Shown: positions 24,869 to 36,491 of the stretch, one piece after another | Numbering within the stretch: the first letter of the stretch is position 1 | Layout: every line of letters starts with the position of its first letter | DNA from: Sphagnum compactum | Lineage: Eukaryota > Bryophyta > Sphagnopsida > Sphagnales | Reading direction: 5' to 3' | Length of the DNA stretch: 64,000 nt | NCBI GenBank assembly: GCA_965153455.1 | Contig: OZ234493.1 | Coordinates: 18,900,213 to 18,964,212, forward strand | Notes under the pieces: model-generated | Told to the model about the DNA's origin: nothing | Database searches by the model: none | The model's input: only the letters and a program-made list of their open reading frames with translations | Program-made: the position numbers and the translations under genes

Positions 24869-24926
24869 TAGCTTGGCATTAGGGGACTTAATACTAGAGT
24901 CCTTAACACCAAGTGTGAATGCACCT
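24482..24926. mobile_element. element with inverted ends, internally duplicated
   Basis: The left end reads CAGGTGTGCATTCACACC then TAATGTTAAG. The right end, read in reverse complement, is AAAGGTGCATTCACACTTGG then TGTTAAG. The shared GGTGCATTCACAC and TTAAG blocks make terminal inverted repeats. The left end appears twice (24482 and about 24711) because of the 230-bp duplication. A related right end lies in the opposite orientation at 38938. There is no coding capacity, and the superfamily is not resolved. Confidence 0.7.
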
Positions 24927-25271
24927 TTAGCTATTTTCCGTCCTAGTGGATGCCTAGGCAAGAACACACCTGGCAAAAACCAGCCATCCCGAGCATCCCC
25001 CCAGGCATGAAAGCTAGGGTTCTAGAAGCAGAATCAGCAACAAGTACCGATTCTGCCTATCAATGAGGCAACAAAGGAGCCTGAATATGCCTCCCTAATT
25101 ATAATGCACTAAATTATAGACCAAATTATGGACCAAATTATAGACCAGGTCCACTTGGTTGCTGAAATGGCCAGACCACATGTAACCAGTTTTGGTGTCT
25201 CATTCAGGTGCATTTCAAAAGGGGGCTTTTTTTTTGGTGGGGCAAGTCCATCATATCACCTTGTTTATTAT

Positions 25272-25478
25272 GAAGGGGAAAGCACTATTGTTAGTGCCTT
25301 CCCCTACACATAAAAGTTGTTTTGAAGGGGAAGGCATTGTTGTTAGTGCCTTCCCCTATACATAAAAGTTGTTATGAAAGGGAGGGCATTGTGGTTAATG
25401 TTTTCCTCTATACATAAAAGTTGTAATGAAGGGGAGGGGATTGTTATTAGCGCCTTCCCTTACACATAAAAGTTGTAA
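25272..25478. repeat. tandem array of hairpin units (about 56 bp, 4 copies)
   Basis: Each unit has the form GGGGAAGGCA, a short AT-rich loop, TGCCTTCCCC, then a spacer ending CACATAAAAGTTGT or similar. In the first two units the arms pair over about 10-13 bp; the third and fourth are decayed. The array is thus both tandem and self-complementary. The spacer motif TATACATAAAAGT also flanks the foldback element at 45704. Confidence 0.85.
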
Positions 25479-27050
25479 GGGATGTTTCCAGCTAGAATAT
25501 CATTTATATATGTGTGGAATGGTGTTGGGTGGTTCTTTGATATTTTTAATAAATGTCAATTCCAAACATTTGATTTTTTTCATTTTCAAAGAATCAAGGC
25601 TTTAGATGGTGGTGGATTTTTGATAAAAGATACTATAGAAAAAAGAACTGGATTTTCTACTAATGAGAGGAATACCTTGACCAAGTATAGGGCTTTGGTA
25701 GTTTTGGAAAGTGGTTCCCTATGCCAAATTTTTTTATAGAGAAAAGTGGTTGTGTAAATGAGGCGGTTATTCACCAAATAACCTATAACCAACTACACCT
25801 TGCCCATTACAAACAATTCCATTGATGGATATTTAAACATTGGACCACATTGTAGACTTGCAAAAACCCAAAGCCTTAGTTCAACTAGATACTTTTCTTT
25901 CAATGGCTTTACAAATCACATTGAATAGATGAAATTGTTAGATTCCCTTCAAATGTTCAAGGGGGACTACAAATGCGGTTAACGAGTTGTACATTGCAAT
26001 TCCCTTCCAAAAACATACATCATAAAGATTCAAGAAATCTTCATGCTTGACCTCATCTTCAACCTTAGCATTGAGCTTGGTGGATAGCAAAATTCACAAC
26101 CCTATCAAAGCTACAATTTTTATTATTAGTATTTACAAAAACATAACAAGACAAAACAAATAACAACAATGTGGAACTTGAACCCCTTACTTGTAATATC
26201 ACATGGATAATCATTGCACATCCTTGGTGGAAATCATAATACAAAATTGTGTTAAGGTTGAATTTTCTACTAATGGCAATCAAGACAACATAATGTACAA
26301 AAAAAACATGAAATGGCACCTTCGATCACTCATGAAAACTCACTCGCAAAACACACTTGAAGAACAAAATCCACAATAGTATTGAAGCAAATGATTACAA
26401 CAAATGATCAAAAACTTACAAAATGCATGCAATCAATAAATTAAAAAATGGATCAAATGCCACCATCCCCAAGTCATGGAAAACCATTCTACAAACCATG
26501 TAGACAACAAAATCTACAATGATGACAAGCCAAAAAAAAATTATGAGTGGCATGCCATGTAGAAATAACAAAATGCCACAAAATTTGGCACTACACACAT
26601 CTCATGAAGAGCCATGCACAAATGATGTGAACAAGAAAATCCACCACTCTATCAAGGCTAAGTTTTTTACTATTGACATGCCATCAAAATGATAACAAAT
26701 GAAGGTGGCCCTAAAACAACAAGGTGGAAGATGAAGTAAGTTAAACAAACGCCAACCCAATTGGAGAGTGATGACTTCACCATTTGGCTTGCAACTACTT
26801 AAAATTTGAGATTTGCAACAATGGAAGGCAAGTGCTAATAGTAAGTAAACATAAACAAAACTTGCGAACCGCAAACTCTCAAACACCTTCAGATTGGTGA
26901 GAAGAGGAGAAAACAAAGGACACAAGAAACAAGCCAAAGTCTGAACAAAGAGTTTCATAAGAGAGAGACACATAGGTTTAGGTTTAGGGTTTGGAGTTAA
27001 GGAGTTGTGCCTCACAACATTCTGAGGTTGTATTAAGAGGAGGAAATCTG

Positions 27051-27220
27051 GCCCCAAGTTACTAATAAATGCTGAACTTTATGGCCTTGTATCGGCCCCC
27101 AAGTCTGAAGAAAAGGATACCATACATTGAATTTGAGAAGCCAATTTGCAACCCTTGGGGCCAATGTTCCAGCATTTATTAATATCATGACATCAATGTT
27201 GTAGCACTTTTAAGTAACTC
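27051..27220. mobile_element. second copy of the 10.55-kb MITE-like element
   Basis: It starts GCCCCAAGTTACTAATAAAT and follows the 10553 element through GGCCTTGTAT, AAGGATACCAT, CTTGGGGCCAATGTTCCAGC and ATTTATTAATAT. The right inverted end is more decayed (GTAGCACTTTTAAGTAACTC). It is in the same orientation as the other copy. Confidence 0.75.
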
Positions 27221-27321
27221 ATTTTAAGTAACTCATTTTAAAATGCACTCACACTCTTAAGAAATAGAGGTATAATTATGTATCCATGAATATAATCCCT
27301 CGAAAAGACAAGGGGTATTAT

Positions 27322-27524
27322 AACCTATGCCTACTTATAGGCAAAAGATCTGTCCCCCTCCTAGGCCTTATGATCTACATGTTTTTAGGTTCACGATAAT
27401 GCTCTTTATTATAACCTATAATAAGGCCTATTTAACAACCTATGCCTACTTATAGGGGAAAGATCTGTCCCCCTCCTAGGCCTTATGATCTAGATGTTTT
27501 TAGGTTCATGATAATGCTCTTTAT
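27322..27524. repeat. 115-bp direct repeat, two copies
   Basis: AACCTATGCCTACTTATAGG followed by AAAGATCTGTCCCCCTCC and a shared tail ending GATAATGCTCTTTAT occurs at 27322 and 27437. The copies are almost identical except for a few bases. Confidence 0.9.
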
Positions 27525-28818
27525 GTTGGTTGGGTAAAGCCCATAGGTAGGGTCGATTCCCCAAATGTAGGACCGTCTCATCCTTTGAAACGCCCCATCC
27601 CTTGGGCATGACCCTACACTTTTCATTCTTCTGGCTCAACTCAAGGATGAAAAGTGTAGGGTCTCTTAGAATAAAATTCATCAGATTTACATGATGAATT
27701 TTTCCATCCAGTCTCCTTCCTTAGTTCCTTAAGTACAGAACTTTTCCCAAAATTTCCATCTTAAATTCAATCACCTTCCCTGACATAATTTCCGTTTAAA
27801 TCACTCTCTTGCCAGAGAAGAAAAATGCCTGGAGAATCAAGAATGCAAGCTCACTAAATCAATGATGCAAGCTCAAAACCATTCCAAAAAAACAAAACAG
27901 AATCCTAAGACTTAGGTTGTGTAACAATACCAACAGTAAACAACACCATGTTGTGAAGCATAGCCAGCCCTTTTCAAAACCAAAGATTTAAACACAAATA
28001 GTTGTCAAACATCATCAATCCTGTACACCAATCCTCAAAGTAATTCAATCCGAAATATTTCAATCCAATCCTCAAAGGTAGCTGAACTCAACTGCCTCAG
28101 ATCTTACAAGATACTATCCTCTACCTAATTTATCACAGCTGGTGAACACAAACAATTTTGTTGCTGGTAAACTAAATCAAGAAGCATCAGAACCCTGCAA
28201 GTTCTCTGCAGATCTAGCTGCAAGCCCACTAGGACATTTACCATGAAAGCAAATTGTACAAACACTAAACTATTTGCTACAAATGCTATTGACAGGATAA
28301 TTCAGTAGGTAGTCAGAAAAGAGTCAAGGCGAAGATGAATGTTACCACAAGATTTCATGTACAGGGGTGTAAGCTTTAGTCATAACTTCACTTGCTCTGC
28401 TCTTCCATGTTTTCCAGAAAGAATTTGAAATTCTTCCCCTTCCAAGACTGAACCTGCAAGTTCTGTGACAAACATGTGAAGGTGGCTCACCCAGTAAGAG
28501 AGAAGAGTGTGTGTGTGTGATACAAGTGATGTGCAAACCTACTTTGAGAAACCCTGTTTTAAAGCCTACATCGATAAGCTTAGGACATCATCAACAAAGC
28601 AGTAGTGGTGATATCAAACAGTAATAGTTTAATGCAACTGAAAACTGCAGAAGGGAAAAACAGGATATGCACCTCAGAGCAGCTATGCCTACCACTCAGA
28701 ATGAGATATGTAGTGCCTCTGCTCTCACTAATATGAAATGGTAAAGAAAGGTGACTGCAAGAAACCATACATTAAAACATCCGTAGAAAACTCTTCTAGT
28801 GCGGTCCTAAGGTCTTGC

Positions 28819-31713
28819 CTAAGTTTGCTGGCCAGTGCTTTGCTTCACTCGTTGCTGCTGACTCTCTGTCCTCAGCTTTGTCTCTGTTTTTGGTTGGAAT
28901 GCTTTGAACATACCCCCAGAGAGAACAGATTCTGGTGGGCTGGGCATACCAAGAGCATTCCACACAGAGCTTCGTGCTGCTTCTTTGGGATCATCTATCC
29001 TCAAAGTCTTTGGGGCCCACAGAGCCCCATCAACTCTCCTACCTTCAGGCCGTTCTCTCAGGTGCTTACCCAATGCAGGCGTTGTACTACCAGGCAATTT
29101 ACTGCTTGGTGGGGCACTGCCACTTGCTGTCGAGGCTGCTGTTGAGGCAGCAGCCTGGGCGGCAGCAGCAGCAGCAGCAGCTGTAGCCCAAGGCAAAGGC
29201 ACAGTCCACCCTCCTCCCCATCCAGGAGGGACAACCCAAGGAGAGCCAGGCATCCCTGGTACAGGAGATCCCCATGGAAGAACACCAGCTCCAGGCCAGA
29301 CCCCACTTGGAGGTGGATTCCAGGTTGCCATACCGTTCCCTGGTAGTAGTTGGCCGGATCCAACAACCCCAGGGCTTACAGCTGGCACTGCCCCACTCCA
29401 CCCAACATTAAATCCATAAGGCCAAGCCCCATTGTAGAAGCCAAAGGGACCTCCTGTGCCACCAGCAGCCAAAACACCAGCATCACCCATTGACATCGGC
29501 CCGTATAAACCTCCGACTTCAGGTTGGAGATTAGGATGCAATGGCATGGGCCCACCATTGCTAGCAGAAGCTTCTTGAGTGGCAGTTGAAACTGGCTCTG
29601 ATAGCGAACTGGCACACTCATCCACAACTTCCTTCTTCTCCACTTCAGAAGGTACCTCACCAATAGCACTTACACCATTTTGAGATCCATTTACGGCTGG
29701 ATTTGAGCAGGATTTACTTGACACTTGAAAGCCTCCCATGAGGTTGATCTCACCACCTGCACCTAAACAAAGGAAGGAACTGTTTAGTCTTTAGCAGTAG
29801 TAAGTGGAAAAAGGAAGAACATTAGGAACCAAGGTTTCAGACTCAAACAACCAGTCACTGAAATCATGGACTTGGTGAAAGACAAGATAACATCTGAACA
29901 TCAACAGATGTCAACTTCAGGAAATGAATCAAAGTCAAAACAATTCCTGAACTAGTCATTCCAAGATTCTAGTGTCCTAAAGTCAGATAAGACACACAAG
30001 TCAACATCTTGGCTTGCAAATAAGGAACAGTTGGTCATACTGCTAAGGTGAACATCGACAAACAACACCATCCTCAAATAACATGTGGTGTTAAGGGCTT
30101 CATTGGTTTGCATGACACTGACCTGAAGCAACATAAGGATTGCTGCAGGAATATGGCTGTGGAGGAATTGTCCCTGTTACATGCCTTGAAAAGGCTGCAC
30201 CATCAGAAAGACCACTGTCTTGACAGAATGATGTGATAGTGCTACCACCAGAACTAGCATTCAGAGCTGGGAGAGTAGGACATTGACCAGGGATCTGAGG
30301 ATGCTTTGAGGGGGATATTTTCGCCCCAGGGGATGGCAATAGCTGCTGTGCGGTCTCTCGAGAATCAGCTCGCACCATGGACATAACTGACCCGTCAGCC
30401 ACTGCCCCATGACGAGCCTGTAATCCTACATGTTTGTTCTTCCTCCGACCTGCTCCAACAGGAACATTCCGTAGTGTGCCTCCAGCTGTCCAGTACCTCT
30501 GGCAGCTTTTGCAAAAGTGGCGAGGCTGATTTATGTTGTAGTTGTTGTAGTAGCAAAACTTTGTATCCAGGCTCTCACAGCGAGGGCACGGGGCTGGTTT
30601 ATCTGGCTTCTTTAAAGTTTTCCCTCGGGACCCAATTTCTTGGCCACCTTCTTCCTCTTCCTTCTTGTGTTCCATGCTTCTCCCTTCACTCACCTCAGCT
30701 CCAACAGCTACAGTTTCAGTCCCTGTGGCTCCTGTCACAGTTGAGTCGCTGTCCCGTTTGCCAGACTTCATTGACTTCTCCTCCTCTGCCTCTGCAGGTC
30801 TATTATTGCTACCTAATGAGCTCCCAAGCCCACCTGCTGTTCCTGTTCCACGTGAAGTACAATTATCCTCTGTTTGTGGCACCATTTCTTCTCCTGTCTC
30901 CTTGGCATCCCCTGCCTCCTCCTCTGCATCCCATGCCTTTTTTGCATCACTTGTTTCCTGCACAAGTAAAGCACAAAACAGACAGAATCTCATGTAAGAT
31001 CCATTCCCCTCTCTTCTGAGTTCTAGACATCCAGACTTAGTTGGCATTCCATAACTCCTTGACATGGAAAAACATATGTTGCTAGAAGCATAACCAATAC
31101 GACATCCATCAACAGCTACACCCCGTGACATGGTGTTTGTATCATTAGCATCTGGTAGCTACACCCAGTTGATCTTAAGATTAAAAAATTGCTGAAGAAA
31201 TTAGTGAACAATTTGATCTGCTTGAACATATGTAGAAAAAAAGAGGTATGTGTATTGACAAAAAGAGAAGAAATCTTATGCAATGGTGGGTTTGGGACAT
31301 GTAGAGATGAAGTCCTACATAGCAAGGACCTTAAAAAATGCTTTTCAGATGCTTCCAAACGTGTCCTATCATGCAGAAAAAAATCATTCTTTTGGGTATG
31401 CACATTACTGGGTATGTGTATTCCGCATCTTATTTCTGTAAACAACAATGGACCATGCAGAAGGAAGCCATAGGTAGTGGAAAGGGAGGCGGAGGAGGAA
31501 GGGGAAAAGGAATAGAGAACCGACCTGACTGCAAGGGAGGGGGGCTTTCTGCCGAGGGCTGGGACTGTCCGAGATCACCTCGCCGTTCTCCGCATCGGTG
31601 CTGCCTCCAGTAACCGCAATGGTTCTACCGAAAAGCTTGATGGCGGGGTCTACACTACTGATAGGACTGCCTACTCTTTCCTCCTTCATTAGCCACTTTC
31701 TAAGCTTCGACAT
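28819..31713 (-). CDS. cycling Dof factor (CDF)-type Dof transcription factor
   Basis: CDF proteins bind AAAG sites and, in angiosperms, repress photoperiodic flowering genes and are degraded through FKF1-GIGANTEA. Three exons on the - strand (31525-31713, 30123-30957, 28819-29756) join in phase to 653 residues, longer than typical angiosperm CDFs. The N-terminal motif [11 protein letters not shown] lies near 22-32. An acidic, Lys-rich linker follows, then the Dof finger (about 183-240) with Cys187, Cys190, Cys212 and Cys215 and [17 protein letters not shown]. The C-terminal part has a Trp/Gly/Pro-rich stretch and an Ala run, then [20 protein letters not shown], the CDF signature, and [10 protein letters not shown]. 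The first ATG is chosen; a second in frame at 31689 also keeps the KLFGRTI motif. The gene converges with MNS3. G-boxes lie upstream. Confidence 0.95.
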
Positions 31714-34390
31714 CTAAGTGGAAAAGTGCTTGAGAAGGCAAGCGCCACGCACATCAAGACTCTCTGAATCCTCAAAACCCGGGAATCGATTTTACAAACG
31801 GGGAAGGGGGGAAAAAATATACACAACAAAACCGCCGCGATCGCTAAGCTCAAGATTGCTTTGGTACAAAAAACAAAAGAGCGACCGATGCAATAACCTC
31901 GCAACAAACCTAATAAACCGACGAAAGATACATCCCTCTTCAGTACACCGGTGAAAGAAAGAAAGGCCGAACCTAAGGAAGAAGAGCCTAGCAACGAAAA
32001 CCTTGAAGAAAAAGGAAACAGAAAGCAATGAAGTGCCCGACGATTCCGCTACTTCCCGGCCTCTTCCCAGCACATGAACTGCAGTTCTCACTTCCAGCAG
32101 ATTCGATGTCAATGCTCGTATTGTTGTATATCGCTGTCGATATTCGTTTGTTTGTTTTTATGTTTATTGTTCACCGATACAAAGGCATTTTCAAAAACAA
32201 AGGGGAAAACAAAAGCATCCAGAGGAAGAGACGCCGCAAAAAAGAAAAACGAATCGAGGCAATTTGCAAGCTTCAAAAAGGAAAACAAAAACAGAAAAAC
32301 TCCTCAAGCATCATGCGAGCAACCGAATTCCATCCCTCTCAGAAACAAACAATACACGGAAAGGCGCTATTATTACTGGGGAGGAAGCCAAAAAACACAA
32401 ACTCCAGCGACAATTGCAACGCTCTCGTCTCCCTTCTGCCAACAACACCAAAAGCGTGTGTGCGAAGGAGAAAGGGAAAAGCGAACGGGGCGAGGCGAGA
32501 GGAGAGAGACGACTGAAACCCTTTTCCCACGCATCATAAAGCAGAAGTCAAAAAATAAAACCGCCACGCAAGCAAGTCCCAAATACACACGAGACCTGGC
32601 AATGGACGTCTATTAACGTGTGATTCACCGACGCGTGGACAAGACCAGCCGTGGCTAAACTCCGACCAATGCACGCTACGGCGAAAGGACTAAAAAGTGA
32701 TAACAATAGCCAGGCAAACAAACGCTTTTGGCACCTGGATTCCGGAGTCGGTTTCGCGAGAATCGGTCGATTAGGGACGTCACTGTACGATTCAGATCAG
32801 AACACGTGGTTGGTTACCGCCATGTCTGCTTTTTTTTTCTTTGTTTTTGGGTTTGGGGGTCGGGTAGGCCCATGGACTTTGGGACCTGGAAAAAGGGGAC
32901 GTGCACTTTTTGGTTGCCTCCTTTTTGGTCACGAAATAATAACAGTAATAATTTTAAAATACAATAAAGTATCACCTAACTTTTACCTTAGTTGAAAATG
33001 GCAGGTACGAAAAGACAGGGAAAGTGAAGAGGTAGGTAAGTGGGGGGGGGCTGGGATGAATGGTAAAAACTTACTTTTACCATTCCCCTACTTTTTTCCG
33101 GCCTTTTTTGGAAAACTTGAAGTGCGGCCAACTTGAGAGGCGAGAGGCCAAAAGGGGGTCCAAAATCCACCAATTAGGTGACGAATTAGGCGGAAACGGG
33201 AAATTACGTCTGAACAGGGCCGTGCAATAATAGTTTTTTTTAAATACTTTATTTCAGTGGGGATTCGGGGCGGGCCCGGAACCGGGTAACCAGTCGCCGG
33301 GTGTCCAGTCGCGGGGTGTGACCCGGTGGCACGTGACCCGTATCTTTTATGTGGTTCTCCGGGTTTGGTGCAGCGTCTTCGTATACTTTGCTCCCATCCA
33401 CAACAGTGAAGCGGAGATTTTCGGGGACCCGCTTGTCAGCTCGCCATTTGATTACGAGATCACGGAAATGGCGAAGAAGAGGAAGAGAAAAAAATCAAGA
33501 AACAAAAAGAAGAGTAAAACAACACTGGGTTACTCACCAACTGCGGCATTGACGAAAAGGGCATTGATTGACGAAGAAAAAGAAGAGGGAGGGTGGAGGG
33601 GGAAGCAGTAGTGAATAGCTGCAATGCTGCGGCAGGCTCTGACGGCAATGAGAAAACCCATTTAATAAGCAAAACGCTTAACCGCCTCGCCCCTTCTTGT
33701 TGTTTCTTCTTCTTCTTCTTCATCTGGCGAAGCCGAAGAAGTTGTACTTGAACTTTCTGTGCAGAAATTTCTGAAGTATTTGCTTTTTGGGTTTGTTGAA
33801 TGATTGTTGGGATTTTTACGTCATCCGTTACACTGACTCATCAACGGAGCTTCGAGACTAGCCGGCAGTGAGTCATCAATGAGCAGCAAGCAAAGCAGGC
33901 AGCAACAACAACTGTAAGGTACGCTTTACAAAAGCGAACGCGTGAACGGGCGGGCAGTACGGGTACCACTTAATAAACGCTGGGGAGTCCGAGAAGACTG
34001 TACCACACCCGAAAAAGCCCAGTTTGGGTGCCACCCGGAGATAAGGCGGGTCTGCGACCACTTTTTGCCTTTCATTGGCGGCCACGAAGATACCGAGATC
34101 TTGTCCTCATCTGGCGGGATCCACCCACGTGGACAGTCACACGTGTCATGTCAGATGTGGATCGCACTTTCCAGACTTGCAGCAGATAATAGGGTATGCC
34201 ATAATTTAAAATCGCCCTTTTTTACTTTTTACCACCTACACGTCGACTTTTTAACCTTTTTCACTCGTACCTACCCCACCTTCGCACAAAGCCCTTTTTT
34301 GAAAAGGTGATTTTTGAGAGTCTGGGCAGCTTTTTAAAAACAATTAGGCCACCAAAGTGCTAAATGCAACTAACTGAAGACCCAACTTAA
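31714..34390. other. CpG-rich upstream region of the CDF gene
   Basis: This stretch is richer in CpG than the surrounding intergenic DNA and carries no coding exon I can support. Open frames here (for example 32074-32616 and 33318-33611) are Lys/Arg-rich low-complexity readings and match nothing. It most likely holds the CDF leader, promoter and distal regulatory DNA. Confidence 0.55.
32803..34145. promoter_or_regulatory. four G-boxes (CACGTG) upstream of the CDF gene
   Basis: CACGTG occurs at 32803-32808, 33330-33335, 34126-34131 and 34140-34145. G-boxes bind bHLH and bZIP factors, including PIF and clock-linked proteins. CDF genes in angiosperms are clock- and light-controlled, so the cluster is plausible as regulatory DNA. 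It lies 1.1-2.4 kb upstream of the CDF start codon. Function is inferred. Confidence 0.45.
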
Positions 34391-34432
34391 CTTAACTCGA
34401 CTTAACTCAAGGCTTGGTTAAGTCGAGTTAAG
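34391..34432. repeat. 16-bp perfect inverted repeat
   Basis: CTTAACTCGACTTAAC (34391-34406) and GTTAAGTCGAGTTAAG (34417-34432) are exact reverse complements around a 10-base loop. The sequence just outside is also rich in TTAA motifs. It sits at the edge between CpG-rich upstream DNA and AT-rich repeats. Confidence 0.92.
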
Positions 34433-36460
34433 GTCACATTAAGGAAGGTTGTTTGTTTGTTTGTTCGTCATGTTCACATCTCCCAAACCATGGTGTCGGC
34501 CATTGTGCTCTCGATACAATCGGAAAGCCCTTCATGGGGGGAGGGGGCACATCGAGGTGATTTTTTGTAATGTTTAGACCAATGTTGTGCGGTTATTTGA
34601 ATTTCCAAAGAAGTGGTGGTTTTGGGCTTTTTTTTAATATTTTAAACCATCACTTCCCATTTTTGTGGGAAAAAAAACACGGAATCAATGAACTTCCAAT
34701 CATAGTTTTCACAAAAGAACCGATACTTTTTTAAATAACTCATGATTTTCACAAAAGAAAAACCGATAAAGAATGGGCCGTTTTTATTGGTGGTTTAAGG
34801 TTTAGAACAAAGTATTTTGAGAATTGTGGTTATTTATTAGAACCAAGGTTTTCAAATTGTTTTGAGGACCATTGTTACGAATCCTAAGAACCGCCTTCAT
34901 AACTATTGAGGGTATTTCGGTGCAAGAGTTGTTGAATATTTTGAGTAATTTTCTCATTTTAATTTCAAGGAAAATCTAACCTAGAAAATTGTGAGGAAAT
35001 TTGGGGGTGTGCTCTTGGTATTGCTGCAAAAGCCCTCAATGAGTATGATTTTTTTTTTGGCAAAGATGACTCTCTAATTTTTAGACCTAAGGTGCCAAAG
35101 ATATTCAATTTTGAGTAATATTTAGGTTAATACTTAGGTGTGCTTAATGACATGGACCACACTTGTTTACTATGGTAACCATGGTTATGGAAGATCAAGA
35201 GGGGCCATATGTAAAGCAATTCCAAACTGAACTAAGTGGGATAGTTTTAATTGGTTCAATTAGGATGTTAATTAGGGTTAAACACGAAGATGGTACATTA
35301 TAATGTATTGATATATGTGTCTTAATATACGATACCGAAGGAGAAAATAAATGTCCTTGAGAGCAAGTATTGTACACTTTGTCACCTAATAATTAGGCTT
35401 TAGGAATTGGGGGTGGCTTTGTCCTTTAAGACATGAAGTTTATCAAAAGAATTGCATTATGTTGGTTTAGGGTTATAATTAATTTTTTTGGTCTTTTTTG
35501 GGTTACCAAGTGGTTTAAAGTTGGAAACTATTTAAGCACTTTGGTTTTGAGTTTAAATCTTCTTTGAACAATTTGACATAGGGTTAGAATCACCCATTGC
35601 CATGCAACACATGCATTTGGGTATTACACTTTTGTGAACATTTTAAATAAAATTTTCACCATTAATCTCCTTTTGTGTAAATCAATTTTGTTTATGCATG
35701 TTTTATCTTATATGAGGCCTTGAGGCTTTTGTCTAATCTCCAAAATGGGGGAATAAATGCCATTGCTATCACTAATGTTCATTCTTTAGTCATTTTTGCA
35801 AGGGATTCATTGGAAAGAATAAATAACTAATTTTTCATTAGCCTAGCCAAATTTGAGAGCAATTGGGCATTATTTTTTTTTAAAGATGCATTTTGTACGG
35901 CTAGGATACCAACACAATACATATTTCTCCAAAGTGAAAACATTTACATTTATTGTTAATGAAAACCTGAAATATTTGAATTGGGGTTGTTGGACTTCAT
36001 TTTTGTCAATAATTCATTTGGTTACATAAGTCATTTCCCTTTTTTTTTTTAAACACCAATCATGTGGGGTGTAAAACTTGGAATTTTGAATTATTTGATT
36101 TTATTTTTTTAACATAAGTTTTCAACATTTTTCCTTTTTTATTCTCATGTTTTTTCAATTTTTTCGTTTGTTATTTTTTGGAATTGTTTTGGCAAAACCT
36201 TCTATGCAGGTATGGTATCATACCTACAACAAATAATCAAAAAAATTTACCAAGATAAATTTTTTTGAGAGAAATGGGGTCCATTTTGACTATTTGAAAA
36301 CTTCAACAATATAAGTTAAGTATATTTAGTCTTTTAACAAGATCATTGTGATAGGCCAAAGGCTAAACTTGCAAAGTGTGATTCTCTTGAAATCTAATCC
36401 ATTAAGCTTAACAAAATATCAACATGAAAGATTAATTTTCACCAAACATTAATTGCAAAT

Positions 36461-36462
<2 letters not shown>

Positions 36463-36490
<28 letters not shown>
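36463..36490. repeat. (AT)n microsatellite
   Basis: An uninterrupted AT dinucleotide run of about 28 bp. Similar shorter AT runs are at about 13588, 43183 and 2152. Confidence 0.9.

Positions 36491-36491
<1 letters not shown>

Larger units (their letters stand above)
25479..28818. other. intergenic DNA and 3' flank of the CDF gene
   Basis: No gene is recognised. A 151-codon open frame on the - strand (26602-27057) is hydrophobic, has no known domain and runs into the edge of a small repeat, so it is not called. A degenerate GGTTTAGGTTTAGGG block lies near 26975. The part after about 28000 has transcribed-like composition and is probably the 3' UTR of the CDF gene. Confidence 0.5.

Noticed and set aside
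26602-27057. 151-codon hydrophobic open frame on the - strand
   Set aside because: There is no recognisable domain, codon use looks like AT-rich filler, and its start overlaps the edge of a MITE-like repeat.
28904-29419. 171-codon open frame opposite the CDF last exon
   Set aside because: It is the antisense shadow of the Gly/Pro/Ala-rich CDF coding sequence.
30474-31019. 181-codon open frame opposite the Dof finger exon
   Set aside because: It is an antisense shadow of a firmly supported exon, with no independent similarity.
32074-32616. 180-codon Lys/Arg-rich open frame upstream of the CDF gene
   Set aside because: It is an AG-rich low-complexity reading on the + strand in the likely leader and promoter region; no domain.
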